Positions 10,326 to 20,530 of a DNA stretch of 64,000 nt are shown here, in pieces. Within the stretch, counting starts at the first letter, position 1. Each line of letters starts with the position of its first letter. The notes beneath the pieces were generated by a model, which was not told the DNA's origin, ran no database searches, and worked only from the letters and a program-made list of their open reading frames with translations. Source of the DNA: Paramoeba atlantica (taxonomy: Eukaryota > Discosea); the NCBI GenBank assembly GCA_977017575.1, contig CDRNVI010000063.1:186001-250000 (forward strand), given 5' to 3'. A program made the position numbers and the translations under genes.

Positions 10326-10407
10326 CAAAAAAGCGACACCAATTAAAAATACTCCAATTTTTATGACTCGATATTGTACTACACTTACGCTTTTTACGAA
10401 CGCTGTA

Positions 10408-10514
10408 ACACATGAAACGTAACTCTGCGAGAGCTCTCCAATGAGGTGTTTTTTTCCAAAATTGGCCAAGTTATACGGATTTTGACCCCCCCCCTCACAA
10501 TTTCGTGCCCACAT
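10408..10514. mobile_element. single end of the GAGAGCTCTC MITE family
   Basis: This 107-base stretch matches the inverted ends of the MITE at 44363-45113 (shared blocks: GCGAGAGCTCTC, TTCCAAAATTGGCCAAGTTAT, a GACCCCCCC run, TTTCGTGCC). No partner end is nearby, so it is a truncated or solo end. Confidence 0.65.
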
Positions 10515-10875
10515 CCATAGGGCACCAGTTTGTGTTACTGTATCCCCCTGTTTGTAATAGCCTCGACCCCTCCCATAAAGTACGGGTAGCCCTTCCATCA
10601 GCTCCACAATCTACCCCATACCAACATTTGTGAATTCTGCAAGTTCGTGTTCCTGCGGCAGTGGTGCTCTTGCCTTGCCAAGACGCGACGAAGTACAGTA
10701 TGTATTTTCATTACGAAAAGCTGTAGATTCTGCACAAAAATAAAGTAACGTGTGTGATAAGGAAATAAATATACTGCAAATCCAGCACATGGCAATTAGG
10801 ATAGTAAGTTACGATTTTTAAGACAAATTTTATAACACGAAACTTTGAAGATACAGGGAAAATAAATGAAAAGAG

Positions 10876-12669
10876 CTACATGCAACCCCAAAGGACCCAA
10901 AGAGTGACTAACACCCCATACACACCCCAGTGCAGTCTTCCTTGCGACAAAACTCCACTGTTTTGGGTGCCTTCTCTAGCGTAGTAGGACGCCTCCGAGA
11001 GATCAGCCCCTTCACTTAACGCCCGGGTGCAGATGTCACTCGCGGGGGGACAGTGAATGATTCCCACATAACCATCCGGGGCGGCAATATCTCCGGCAGA
11101 CCCATTCAGCGGACAGCGTAGCCAATCGGTCGTGTGTGCCACCCGCAACTCCACTCGAGTACCCCCCGGACAACGGGTCTCGAAACACCGCGGTGAGATG
11201 CGATTCGCGTACGTTGAGGGGGCGTGCTGGGAGCGAAACCCGCCCTCTTTCTCCGCCTCCCCCGAGGTCTCGAAACACCGACTTGATACGCTAAAAATGT
11301 TTCCCTTCCCCGAGGTCACGACGCCTAGTTCCTCATTCACACACAACGTGTTGCTATCCCCGACATACGTCGGACAAAAGTCCATGTGGGGAATAACCCC
11401 ACCCTTGTGCGCGTCCCCCGGAAAGTACTGATAACTCTCCGGCAGCGCAAACGGGTAGGAGTGTGTCAGGCAGATCCCCGCCCCCAGGCGGTCGGTGGTA
11501 CACCCAAACGTGTTGTCCTTCCAACAAAAATACCGATCCCGCCCTCCAACCACCGTGTCACAACGTTGCTCAATAAACCCACACCCCGCGGCTCTTCCAT
11601 AACTCAACTCCGCGGGCTCACTACACACCCTGTAATCCACATCATAGTGTCCACTGTCCTCAAAAAAAGCCAACGTCATCGGGGAAAGCCCCAGGGTCAC
11701 ATCGGTGGGACTCGTTGTCCCCGTCATCAGTTCATTCCCCATGACCCGTTTATCCCAATGCGAAAGCGCGGTGGCCCCTCCACCCACATCCTCCATTTCC
11801 AGGAACGTGAGATTGGAGCAGTTAAAATACACCTGGGCCTGGGCCACCACGTGGGGGGTCACCATCCCAATCGTTTGCTTCCCCCGCACCTCGACACTAC
11901 GAAACGGGCTCTGGTTGGGGGGGAGAAACCCAATCCGGGCATAGGGGAAACCAAACCCCAGGGCGTGCAGGATCTCATGCAACGCGACCCGGACGTTCCG
12001 CAGCAGCATGTCGTCGGTGCCCGCAAGCCTTGCGGGGGCGAAGTTCACGTGGCCGACGAGCGGACGACCCCGGGGTCCGATCTCACACGGGAGCGCCCAA
12101 GCGAGGGTGTCGGCGCTGTCCATGGGGACCGCGGTGACGTAGAGCACAAAGTCGGTGTCGGGGACGCCGGTGAGGGAGTGGGAGGGGTTCGTACTGACAT
12201 GGCCGAAACAGGGGCGCTCACTGGTACGGAGGGGGGAGGTGAGGGGGGTGACCCGGAGCGCGGCGTGGATCACGGCCAGGGCTTTGCGCAGGACGGTGTG
12301 GAGGAGGTAGTCTTTTTTAGCCTCGGTAAGGACGTCCTCGGGGGTGCAGGTGACGTTGGAGAATTGGAAGCTGGAGCGTATGTCACCGGGTTGGGTGCAG
12401 TACCGGGCGGGGTTTTCCAGGTCGATGGTGCTGAGCGCGATGCGCATGTTGCGACGACGTGGGGGGTGGGGAGCACGGGCTGCGGGTGGGGGAGTGGGCT
12501 CCCCGGGTTGGAATACGGTGCGTAGGGTGCTGTTGGGGAGGTGGAGGGAGTGGTGGGTGAGGACCTCGTTGTGAATGCAACGGTGGGCGAAGGCTGAGGT
12601 GGGGGTGTCGGCGGTGTGGAACAAGCAGGCTTGTACCAGGAAGGACACGTACAAGAGTAAGGGTTGCAT
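10876..12669 (-). CDS. leishmanolysin (GP63-type) zinc metalloprotease, active-site intact
   Basis: The product is a peptidase family M8 surface protease. From the Met chosen here it is 597 residues and starts with a signal peptide (MQPLLLYVSFLVQACLF) followed by HRCIHNEV, a hallmark of GP63 proregions. An in-frame Met 36 codons earlier exists, but its extension is AT-rich and hides the signal peptide. Zinc ligands are complete: HEILH at residues 231-235, a third His at 304 in LSHWDKR, and the Met-turn at SPM331. Cys-rich blocks follow (GRAAGCGFIEQRC, SPRCFETRCPGG). The C-terminus ends in a hydrophobic stretch that could be a GPI-attachment signal. It lies 330 bp downstream of a paralogue on the same strand. 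The function inferred is extracellular or surface proteolysis. Confidence 0.92.
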   Translation of the reverse strand: MQPLLLYVSFLVQACLFHTADTPTSAFAHRCIHNEVLTHHSLHLPNSTLRTVFQPGEPTPPPAARAPHPPRRRNMRIALSTIDLENPARYCTQPGDIRSSFQFSNVTCTPEDVLTEAKKDYLLHTVLRKALAVIHAALRVTPLTSPLRTSERPCFGHVSTNPSHSLTGVPDTDFVLYVTAVPMDSADTLAWALPCEIGPRGRPLVGHVNFAPARLAGTDDMLLRNVRVALHEILHALGFGFPYARIGFLPPNQSPFRSVEVRGKQTIGMVTPHVVAQAQVYFNCSNLTFLEMEDVGGGATALSHWDKRVMGNELMTGTTSPTDVTLGLSPMTLAFFEDSGHYDVDYRVCSEPAELSYGRAAGCGFIEQRCDTVVGGRDRYFCWKDNTFGCTTDRLGAGICLTHSYPFALPESYQYFPGDAHKGGVIPHMDFCPTYVGDSNTLCVNEELGVVTSGKGNIFSVSSRCFETSGEAEKEGGFRSQHAPSTYANRISPRCFETRCPGGTRVELRVAHTTDWLRCPLNGSAGDIAAPDGYVGIIHCPPASDICTRALSEGADLSEASYYAREGTQNSGVLSQGRLHWGVYGVLVTLWVLWGCM

Positions 12670-12999
12670 CGCAGGTGTAAGAATATAAGAATGAAAAATG
12701 TTAGAGATTGCTTTTTGTATAATATTCATGAATTTCTCGACCATATTCGAATCATACGATTTAATTTTACCCATCATGCCTAAACTCTATTGTGTGTATA
12801 AAACCTATTGTATGTATAAAATGTATAAAAAGCAAAAAAATATTGAGTGATGGAAGATGAATGAAAAAGGAGTAAGATCCAGGGGCTGCTAAAATTTCGA
12901 ATAAGTAGAATGCACATCACTATAAACATTTTTCTACTGATCTAGAAACATCTAAAAAAGTTGTACAAGGAAGGCTAGATAGTCCTGCACGCGGCAGAG

Positions 13000-15219
13000 T
13001 TAGGTACCCAATGCGAATATCCAGTCTGTTAGAAAGGTCCATAATCTGTTTCTCCTCGGGGATTCACATTGACCTTGTGTACTGTTCGATTGGACAACTA
13101 GATTAGTGGGTGATACCACACTCTCTTGAATTCCGGGTGCCTCTTGTTGAAATAAGGCACCTGAGCCTTCCGGTAAACTTTGTACGAGAGGTAGATCACC
13201 CTGAAATCCGATATCCTGCGCGATAGGCAAACTCAGCAAATCGGATACGCGTGTCATTCCGTCCTCCATTGCACTATCGTCGATAAGTGGTAAGGACTCT
13301 GGAACTCCAGGTTTGACATTGTCTAAAACATCGGTGCTGTTTCCTGCCTCCTCCACCCCAGTAGAGTTGCTTACTCTCGTTACGTTACCGGTGCCTTCCG
13401 GCACACTATCTGTCACCGTTTCTGAGTTCGTTTGATTGCTTGCACGAGTTTCTGTCACATTGCCCGTGGGATCTGTGCTAAATTCACTTTCCGATTCAGT
13501 GTCTTCCTTAACTTTTTGTAGTTCCTCCTTTACGATATCTTCTGTCACAAATAGTTTCGTAGTACAAACCTCCGATGCCGGAGGGCAGAAAATTTGTCCT
13601 ACATAACCCGGGATCCCGGTGAGTACCCCAGGGGAGCCATCTTCGGGACAGAGCAGCCAGGTAGCGTTCTGCCCAAGCCGAAGCTCCACCCGTCTCCCGC
13701 CCGGGCACCGCGTCTCGAAACAACGAGGTGAGTTGCGGTTCAGCGCGCTCGGGGGCGTTCCCTGGGCATGGAAGCCCCAGGTAAAGTTCGACTCGTTTTC
13801 AGGTTTTCGCGCCCCAGCGGTCTCAAAACAACGACTGGAGGTGGAGAAAAAATTCCCCGACTGCGCGGCATAGCGCTCCGCCTGGTTATTTGGGTTCACA
13901 CAAACCATCTCCGGAATCGCCTTTGGGACGGGGCAGTAATCCATGCTTCGGAAATACCCCCCAATAGTGGGCTCCTTGGGAAAATACTGAAACGCCGTCT
14001 CCAATGGCTCCTCATGGTTAATGATCGCACATACCCCCGCCGCCACGTGGTTCGGCATACACGACAACGTAAACGGGTGCCAGCAAAAATACCGATCCCG
14101 TCCCCCGTCCTCCGTGTTACACCGTTGCTCAATAAACCCACACCCCGCGGCGCGTCCATACCTCAGCTCCCCCGGTTCACTACACACGGCGTAATCCACC
14201 TCGTAGTGCCCGCTGTCCTCAAAAAAAGCCAACGTCATCGGGGAAAGCCCCAGCGCCACATCCGCCGGGCTGACCCCCTCCGTCATCAGCTCCCCATTCA
14301 GGACCCGTCGGGTCCAGTACCCCGTGACATCGAGCTCGAGCGCGTCTAACGAGGAGCAGTTGAAGTAGTCTCTCGCTTTTTCGACAATGCTCGGGGAGGT
14401 GATCCCGAGGGTCTGGTGTTCCCGAACCGTGAGGGCACGCAGCGCGCCCTGGTTCGGGGGGAGGAACCCGTAGAGCGCAAAGTGGAGCGAGAACCCGAGC
14501 GCGCGGAAGAGTTCCCGCGTGACCAGCCGGGTGAGTCGCCCCGGGGGTTGTTGGGGGTCGAGGTACCGTGGACTGAGGTTTAGGACCCCCACGGTGGGAC
14601 GACGGGAGGCGTCGGATTCGCACATGAGCCCCGTGGCCTGGATCTCCATCCCGGGGTAGGGGCGCGCGGTGACGTAGAGAATAAAGTCGGTGTGGGGGAA
14701 GCCGAGCTCCCAGTCGGTGGGGGCTGAGGTGACGTGACCAAAACAGGGGGTAGGGCTGGTGTGGAGAGGGGGACGTGGCCGGGAGACTTTAAGAGCACGA
14801 GAGGCGAGATCGGTGGCCTCGTGGAGCGCGTGGAGGAGGAGGGCTTTCTTCTCCTCCGTGAGCACGTCCGCGGGTCGACAAATCGTGGTGCCGAGATCAA
14901 AGGAGGTGCGCTTGTCTCCGGGGACGGAGCAGAATTTAGAGGGGTCGTCCAAGTCACGTGTGCTGAGGTGAATGCGAAGAGGCTGGCGTGTCGGAGAGGA
15001 GGCTTCGTGCTGGAACGGAGACAGAGGGTTATGTTTAGGAGTTTGCTGCCCCTTTTGCTGAGGTACGGATTTAATTCCTTGCGGGGGGTGTAGAGGGGCA
15101 AAGAGGTCATTTGAGTAAACCGTATCGTGAAGCCATTCGGCGTCGGATTTAGAGTAGGCTCGTCGGGAAGTAGCGAGCTCTGTGAGAGCCACCAGTAAGA
15201 GTGTGTACCGCAGTGTCAT
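13000..15219 (-). CDS. leishmanolysin paralogue lacking all zinc ligands (predicted pseudoenzyme)
   Basis: The 739-residue product has a signal peptide (MTLRYTLLLVALTELATSRR) and aligns with its neighbour along the M8 fold, including GFLPPNQ, the Met-turn SPM328, AFFEDSGHY, GRAAGCGFIEQRC and SPRCFETRCPGG. The zinc motif reads RELFR at residues 235-239, so both His are Arg, and the third His is Tyr301 in GYWTRR. Only the catalytic Glu remains. The reading frame is uninterrupted and the Cys framework is kept, so the fold seems selected without protease activity. A C-terminal extension of about 170 residues is rich in Ser, Thr, Glu and N-x-S/T sites. There is a weak hydrophobic tail (FLTDWIFALGT). 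A ligand-binding or decoy surface role is possible but unproven. Confidence 0.93.
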   Translation of the reverse strand: MTLRYTLLLVALTELATSRRAYSKSDAEWLHDTVYSNDLFAPLHPPQGIKSVPQQKGQQTPKHNPLSPFQHEASSPTRQPLRIHLSTRDLDDPSKFCSVPGDKRTSFDLGTTICRPADVLTEEKKALLLHALHEATDLASRALKVSRPRPPLHTSPTPCFGHVTSAPTDWELGFPHTDFILYVTARPYPGMEIQATGLMCESDASRRPTVGVLNLSPRYLDPQQPPGRLTRLVTRELFRALGFSLHFALYGFLPPNQGALRALTVREHQTLGITSPSIVEKARDYFNCSSLDALELDVTGYWTRRVLNGELMTEGVSPADVALGLSPMTLAFFEDSGHYEVDYAVCSEPGELRYGRAAGCGFIEQRCNTEDGGRDRYFCWHPFTLSCMPNHVAAGVCAIINHEEPLETAFQYFPKEPTIGGYFRSMDYCPVPKAIPEMVCVNPNNQAERYAAQSGNFFSTSSRCFETAGARKPENESNFTWGFHAQGTPPSALNRNSPRCFETRCPGGRRVELRLGQNATWLLCPEDGSPGVLTGIPGYVGQIFCPPASEVCTTKLFVTEDIVKEELQKVKEDTESESEFSTDPTGNVTETRASNQTNSETVTDSVPEGTGNVTRVSNSTGVEEAGNSTDVLDNVKPGVPESLPLIDDSAMEDGMTRVSDLLSLPIAQDIGFQGDLPLVQSLPEGSGALFQQEAPGIQESVVSPTNLVVQSNSTQGQCESPRRNRLWTFLTDWIFALGT

Positions 15220-15407
15220 GGGGTAATACTAAACAAGAATAGAAAAGCTAAAGTTTTGATATCACAGACTCTCTTCCAAGAATCATAATATTGTATGTTT
15301 GAAAGAATGTAGATATCTTGAGACTCCAGCTCATCACTCTTGAAAACACTTTTCCAATTGAAAGCAAGCTCAGCCCCTCAGCAGGTCACGCCACATACCT
15401 GTCACAC

Positions 15408-16097
15408 CTACATTTGTGTCAACACCAGGGCGGTAATATTATGCCCCGCGGTGGCAAGCCCGGAACCCACCAGCCACACCACCCCGAGCGGGAGTAACAT
15501 GTAGGGTTGGATCGGGAGCAGTGGGAGCTCCAGCAACCCACGATACACGATATACCCCCAGTAGGAGGAGGCGAGGGCCCAGAGCGTGTTGGCGCAAAGA
15601 CACGCCAGTATCCCGGGCCGTAGCACCAGCCACAGCAGATAGTGCTGCACGACGTAGAGCAGAAGGAACGGGGGGAAGAACGCGCTGGTGGCAATATCCC
15701 AGCAGTACAGCCACTCGACATCACGTCGGACCTCATTGAGATAGGGACGACGGGTACGGATGTATCGATTGCATCCGTACCATAAAAATGTGGTGAACAG
15801 CACGCACCCGGTAAGGTAGAACCCGCAGAGGTGAAGCAACAGCGCGTGAAGAAGATGGGAGAGGGAAACGTGAAAGGTAAGTCCCCAGGCCAGGGAGGCT
15901 GCGGCCAGAAACGCAAGCTGGAGCAACACGAATGCAGGTTCCTCCCGGGCGTAAAAGTTTTTGGTCATTTTTCGCACTTTTGCGGCACGAAAGACCAGGG
16001 AGGGACGGGAAAGGAGTTGTAACATTTGACTAAGAGCGTTGTCGAAATCAAGGCGGTCCAGGCGGGTGGCACGCCTGAGGTAGAGGGAAGGCTTCAT
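15408..16097 (-). CDS. UNC50: UNC-50 family membrane protein
   Basis: The 229-residue protein has about five membrane segments. The N-terminal region (RLDRLDFDNALSQMLQLLSR), then TKNFYAREEPAFVLL, then DVEWLYCWDIATSAFFPPFL and CANTLWALASSYWGYIVYRG, follow the order and wording of UNC-50 proteins, which are Golgi or inner-nuclear-membrane proteins involved in trafficking and receptor assembly. Length is slightly under the usual 250-260. It sits 190 bp downstream of the next gene on the same strand. The pyrimidine-rich TTCTTCCACCCTCC immediately precedes the start. Confidence 0.88.
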   Translation of the reverse strand: MKPSLYLRRATRLDRLDFDNALSQMLQLLSRPSLVFRAAKVRKMTKNFYAREEPAFVLLQLAFLAAASLAWGLTFHVSLSHLLHALLLHLCGFYLTGCVLFTTFLWYGCNRYIRTRRPYLNEVRRDVEWLYCWDIATSAFFPPFLLLYVVQHYLLWLVLRPGILACLCANTLWALASSYWGYIVYRGLLELPLLPIQPYMLLPLGVVWLVGSGLATAGHNITALVLTQM

Positions 16098-16358
16098 GGA
16101 GGGTGGAAGAATTCGTTCTTTTTAAAGTTGTGAAAACGGCACTTTAGAACGAAAATAGCATACAGTTGTATAAATGAACTTTACTGTAAATAACATAAAG
16201 TAGTGCATGAAGCGTATCATATGGAAGTTTCACCCAATAGGCTGAAAACAAGTATAACACACGTCGTCATCCACCATATCTTTGATGGAATATTTCTGTA
16301 CGATGAGGCGTACGATTTCTACCTATCAAAACAACTTGTGATTCTAACCAGCCATTTT

Positions 16359-17429
16359 TCAAACTATCTTCGTTTTTGCCTCTACATTTTCTGCGTACTT
16401 TCTCATTCTTCGTATTCGGTCTAATTTTTCTTTGATCATGCGAATTTTCCTATCATACTTATACAATCGGCCTTTTTCTGAATTTAAGATGCGTAATGAT
16501 ATCATGTTGGCGGTATGCAATTTGTGGTACAAAAGCTTCATCTTGAAAGTCAAGTCCCGATAGCCGTTCGTGAGCAGTTTCAGCTCGTGTGCGTTTTGTG
16601 AAAATTTGCCTTTCATTTCTGGGATTGTAAGTGGGGTCGGGGTTGGCTTCCGAAATGGAGTCAACGCGGTACTTGGAACGCTTGTATCCTTCAACGACAG
16701 TTCTTCACATTCCGCCTTCGAACTGCTTAATTGATTTTTCGCATTGGAAGATTCCTCAATAGTTTCCTCGTCAAGAGAAAATTTATCGAAGGACTCTTCA
16801 GAGGAGCCATCGGGTGCAATACCCGAACCTGCCGCTGTTACCGCTTGAGGATTGATGTTTGGGTTGCTTTCCATGTTGACCGGTGATGCATTCGTGGGAT
16901 CTTGCAAAAGAAGTCGGGCTAAATGCTTCTCCCTATTTTTCCGATGTCTATCCTTGTCACTGGTTTTCGAGCCTTGCGCATTCGCCATAACTTCCGACTC
17001 TTCCTCCTCTAGTACGAACTGCTCTAAATCATTCGGAAGAGATGTGGACACTATTTCTCCTGTAGTCTCTTCAAGGTTGGATGAAGAAAGTGGAGGAAGA
17101 TTTTTTGTTTCTTCATCCGAGTCGTATTCCCGAAGAAAGCTTGGGGTGTAGGAAGATGTTGGAGTTTTAATGACACCGCGACGTTTAGTGCTGATTCGAC
17201 TGCTCGTTTCGCGTAAACGGGAAGCAATAGTTGAAGTAGGAGTCGGTCTGGGAGAAGAGCAGACGTATTCCACTGTCTTTCTTGAACGTGTAATCGCAGG
17301 AATTGATGTTTTAATTTCAATGCGAGACTCTGTTGGCTGAGTAGTGTGTTTGCGAGAGTGTGTTGACCGAGAACGCAGGAAGCGAGTAAAAAAGAAGTGA
17401 TGGCGAAGAAAGGAAAAAGATCGTTCCAT
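16359..17429 (-). CDS. hypothetical protein, disordered with basic coiled-coil C-terminus
   Basis: The 356-residue protein is not recognised. The first 100 residues are basic and rich in Arg, Ser and Thr (many RSR and TPTS motifs). The middle is acidic and low-complexity (FVLEEEESEV, SLDEETIEESS). The last 100 residues form a predicted helix rich in Lys, Arg, Leu and Met (KLHTANMISLRILNSEKGRL, KIRMIKEKLDRIRRMRKYAE), probably a coiled coil. No signal peptide is obvious. Such proteins in euglenozoans are often cytoskeletal, but that is only a guess. Confidence 0.7.
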   Translation of the reverse strand: MERSFSFLRHHFFFTRFLRSRSTHSRKHTTQPTESRIEIKTSIPAITRSRKTVEYVCSSPRPTPTSTIASRLRETSSRISTKRRGVIKTPTSSYTPSFLREYDSDEETKNLPPLSSSNLEETTGEIVSTSLPNDLEQFVLEEEESEVMANAQGSKTSDKDRHRKNREKHLARLLLQDPTNASPVNMESNPNINPQAVTAAGSGIAPDGSSEESFDKFSLDEETIEESSNAKNQLSSSKAECEELSLKDTSVPSTALTPFRKPTPTPLTIPEMKGKFSQNAHELKLLTNGYRDLTFKMKLLYHKLHTANMISLRILNSEKGRLYKYDRKIRMIKEKLDRIRRMRKYAENVEAKTKIV

Positions 17430-17913
17430 GGATGTTCAAACTTCCCCGTTTCTTATTGAACTAGTGAAGTCTTCTCCTTAGGGAACATGTAAGTAGGGAG
17501 CATCGACTAAATGCGTACGAAAGAAAAAAAATTGTAATCCAGTGGAAATATATACTAAAACTTTATATTGTATATGAGATACAAATTTCCATTTTTAGAA
17601 AGCGCAGAAGTCACCGCTTAAAAAAACTTCTAAGAACTTATTTGCATCTTCACAAAAACTTGCAAAAATGCATGTGCAACACCACAAAAAAGAGATTTAA
17701 AAAGAGAAAGTAGAAACACTTATTAAGAACCTGAACAAACGGTTCGCAACAATTGAATTGCAATTGCTGTAGGCATCATACTGGCACGAATATATGAATT
17801 TTTTTTATCCTAATTTTGATACGAAAAAACAGATTTTCGTGTTAAATGCACTACGTTCCATTCTTTTAAAGACTACGTATCGGCCGAAATACGAACTGGA
17901 TCCACATTATCAC

Positions 17914-18513
17914 TTAGGACACTTCACACCATGCATTTTCTTCTCGGATACGTGCTTCTTCTTCCGGTGTAAAGTCGTTCTTGATTCCGAACAAAGTCCG
18001 TATCTCCTCAACAGACTTGCCCCGGATCATTGACGCCACAGATGCACTTGTTAGGTCAATCAAATCTTGGATATGCAAGTAGTTCGCGGCGCTCAAAACA
18101 GCCAACAATGTACCGTGCTTTGATTCATCACCGTTTTCTAGCAACGAATTTGTAAGAAAATTAAAGTCCCATTCCCCAATCACTTCTTTTATTGGGGCAC
18201 GTAGTGGCTTCTCTATGGCCGGGGCCTTTTCCTGTACATGATGCTCCATGTAAGTGATCACATGGACTAACATATCCGCTGGGACACCGGGTACAGGGAC
18301 CACTACAGGAGTAGTTCTTCTGTGTTCTGCGCTGGTATACTTTCCACTTGATACAGATGTGAGCGCTCCGATCAATACAACAGACTGTTTTGTAGCCTCG
18401 CGGGTGATACAAAACTCCTGCGGTGGAGTGTCGTTGCTTTGAAGAACAATGTACTTCCCGAAATCCACGTCGGGATACGGTGCCTGTACGGCCTGCGGTG
18501 TCTTAATTGTCAT
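17914..18513 (-). CDS. SKP1: SKP1, SCF ubiquitin-ligase adaptor
   Basis: The 199-residue protein ends with the SKP1 dimerisation and F-box-binding region: LLAVLSAANYLHIQDLIDLT, ASMIRGKSVEEIRTLFGIKN, DFTPEEEARIREENAWCEVS. The N-terminal half has the BTB/POZ-like pattern ending in VITYMEHH. It links CUL1 to F-box proteins. Length is above the usual 160-165 because of a longer loop around residues 55-75. It stands alone between two unrelated genes on the same strand. Confidence 0.93.
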   Translation of the reverse strand: MTIKTPQAVQAPYPDVDFGKYIVLQSNDTPPQEFCITREATKQSVVLIGALTSVSSGKYTSAEHRRTTPVVVPVPGVPADMLVHVITYMEHHVQEKAPAIEKPLRAPIKEVIGEWDFNFLTNSLLENGDESKHGTLLAVLSAANYLHIQDLIDLTSASVASMIRGKSVEEIRTLFGIKNDFTPEEEARIREENAWCEVS

Positions 18514-20530
18514 TAGAACAATATATTGGTAAAATTGGGTTATATCTAGAGATTAAAAATCTAATCAAATTAAAAAAGAAGAAAAAGACCAAAATTCTTT
18601 GTATATTTTTGTACACCAGTTCTATTTTTTTGAAAAAAAGGAAATATTCACCTTGGTCGCATCTGGAATTGAATTCTTGAGAGAACAGAATAAACCATTT
18701 TTAGGTCCAACATATTCACTCAAGTTTATACATAAAACGTATAAATACAATATATAGAATGTATAAATTCTCTCTACTATATACACGTTTGCCGCCATTG
18801 AAACGTGGCGGCCGAAATTATTTGGGCGTTGCCACGTTGTATGGCGATGTCAATGACCATCATAGCATGGCAGAGAAAGCCGTAACTGTCCGAGGTGTAC
18901 CCTCCGCACTTCTGTAGAAATGCGAGTTTCATTTCCGGGAACACCGAATGCAGTAAATGCTAACTAAGTATAGCTTGGCTAGTCCCCGCTCGGGGATCAG
19001 ACACGCGCACTTCCTGTAGGAGGGAAGGTCCGACGTCAACCCTCTCATGCAGCGCGAGTAGTACAGTGTATCTTGTTATCATATCTCTTTTAATATTTTT
19101 TCCACTATCATACATGTATGTTACGGTTTCACGCTGTACAAATATGCATTTAAAAAATGACTTCAGTTTTATTATAAACAAAACTTTTGTACTAACACCC
19201 AGACCTTCTAGTAACACTATTTAGGAATTACCCCTTCCCGATTATGGATCCATCGACACTGCATCATGCGAACCGTAGTCTCTGTGCGGCAGAGCCTTTG
19301 GCTCACAGTTTCGTCTCCCTTCGGGGAGTCGGGACTCCGCCTTCTGGGCGGGGGAGCCTCTGGCTTTTTTCATTTCGTTTTTCCCTTCGGGGAGTGGAGG
19401 ATCGTTGGAGTTAGGAGTCCGGAAGTTTTTGCGTAGCCTACTTTTCTCACCTGGCGGTCCCCCAGGTGGATGGATGGCTGAGCATACATGTATGGATCGC
19501 CCCCCGACGGGACAAATACTTTATATGAATTATAGAGCAATGATAATTTATATTGTACCCAAAAAAATATTGTTTCCATTTTTCAGTGTCTCGATTATAG
19601 AGCTTTCAATACTTGTTTTTCCTTGGTTTTCCTGACATGTGCACCTGTCCTGACCTTCCTGACCTTCGCTGAGTCCTCAGATGGAAGCATGATGGGGATA
19701 TTCCGCAAGATTTTGTGTCCTTCGTAAAGAATCACGGAGTAGTGCTGGATGAACTTTTCCTTAATCATAAGACATCAGGTTCACCACATAAAAGAAATAA
19801 GTTTCTCGGCGTATGTTGGAGAAGGAATGGAAACGCAAAGTGTCGAAAGCGATTAAGCAGTTTGGCTCCTTATTTTTCGGCTCAGCAAAAGATGTCAAAG
19901 ATGAAATTCATATTCTGGATTAAGCTATGTCAGAGGGTCGAAATGTCTAGTATAGCTTCCCAGTGTATGGTCAGCCGGGTGACTGCTTTTTGGCATAATG
20001 GCCACTTTTGGTGTTCATCTACATCTTGGAGGGGGGGCTATGGTGATAGGCAGAATATGGCAGAATGCGGCACAATATGGCAAAATTCAACTGAAACTGA
20101 CTCACTTCAGAGGAAATCGCTGATTGAACCGCGAACAATACCGTTCCCAACGGTTCTGAAATACACACCCTCACGATGCAAGATCGCTTGGAGATTTGTC
20201 GCCCGCCTCTAAGCGTAACACAGATGTGTCCCAAATGCGCAACACCAAAATGGAAGATTATGAGGACTAGGAGTAAAGGTGAAGCTCACTACCATGCATA
20301 GAACGTAAAACGGGGCGGGCGGTGTAAAAAACGGGAGCATGGCTTTAACTTCCAGCGTCAAATAGCTATGGAGGAAGTGAACACTAAAATGGCAGAGGCC
20401 GTGGACGAAATTCTTGAGTGAAAGGTGATACCATCTCACACCTAAAAATCTCACACCTAAAAAACGTAAATCTAGAACACGCGTATGTCAATAAATATTT
20501 TTCACGTAGCAAAGGCAAGAAACGAGCTTT
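18514..20530. other. 2-kb intergenic region with structured GC-rich core
   Basis: No protein gene can be supported. Short hairpins occur at 18790-18813 (GCCGCC with GGCGGC) and 18979-18993 (TCCCCG with CGGGGA). The strongest structure is at 19286-19370, listed separately. A GGCAGAATATGGCAGAATGC repeat at about 20051-20083 reappears at about 41525. A 165-residue plus-strand ORF at 19715-20212 looks non-coding. Confidence 0.5.
19286..19370 (+). ncRNA. candidate structured RNA ending in a T-run
   Basis: Four hairpins occur in 85 bases: GAGCC-TTT-GGCTC (19292-19304), CTCCC-TTCG-GGGAG (19315-19328) with a UUCG tetraloop, CCGCC-TTCTG-GGCGG (19337-19351), and AGCC-TCT-GGCT (19355-19365) followed by TTTTTT. 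The final hairpin plus T-run resembles an RNA polymerase III-style end. A second TCCC-TTCG-GGGA hairpin lies at 19382-19393 and CACCTGG pairs with CCAGGTG near 19448-19468. No tRNA-like boxes are visible. This is a candidate only. Confidence 0.3.

Noticed and set aside
11386-12525. 379-residue plus-strand ORF
   Set aside because: It lies entirely antisense to the intact leishmanolysin and results from the GC-rich codon use of that gene.
19715-20212. 165-residue plus-strand ORF
   Set aside because: Composition is unlike the genes here, it opposes the gene cluster, and it includes a GGCAGAATA repeat array.
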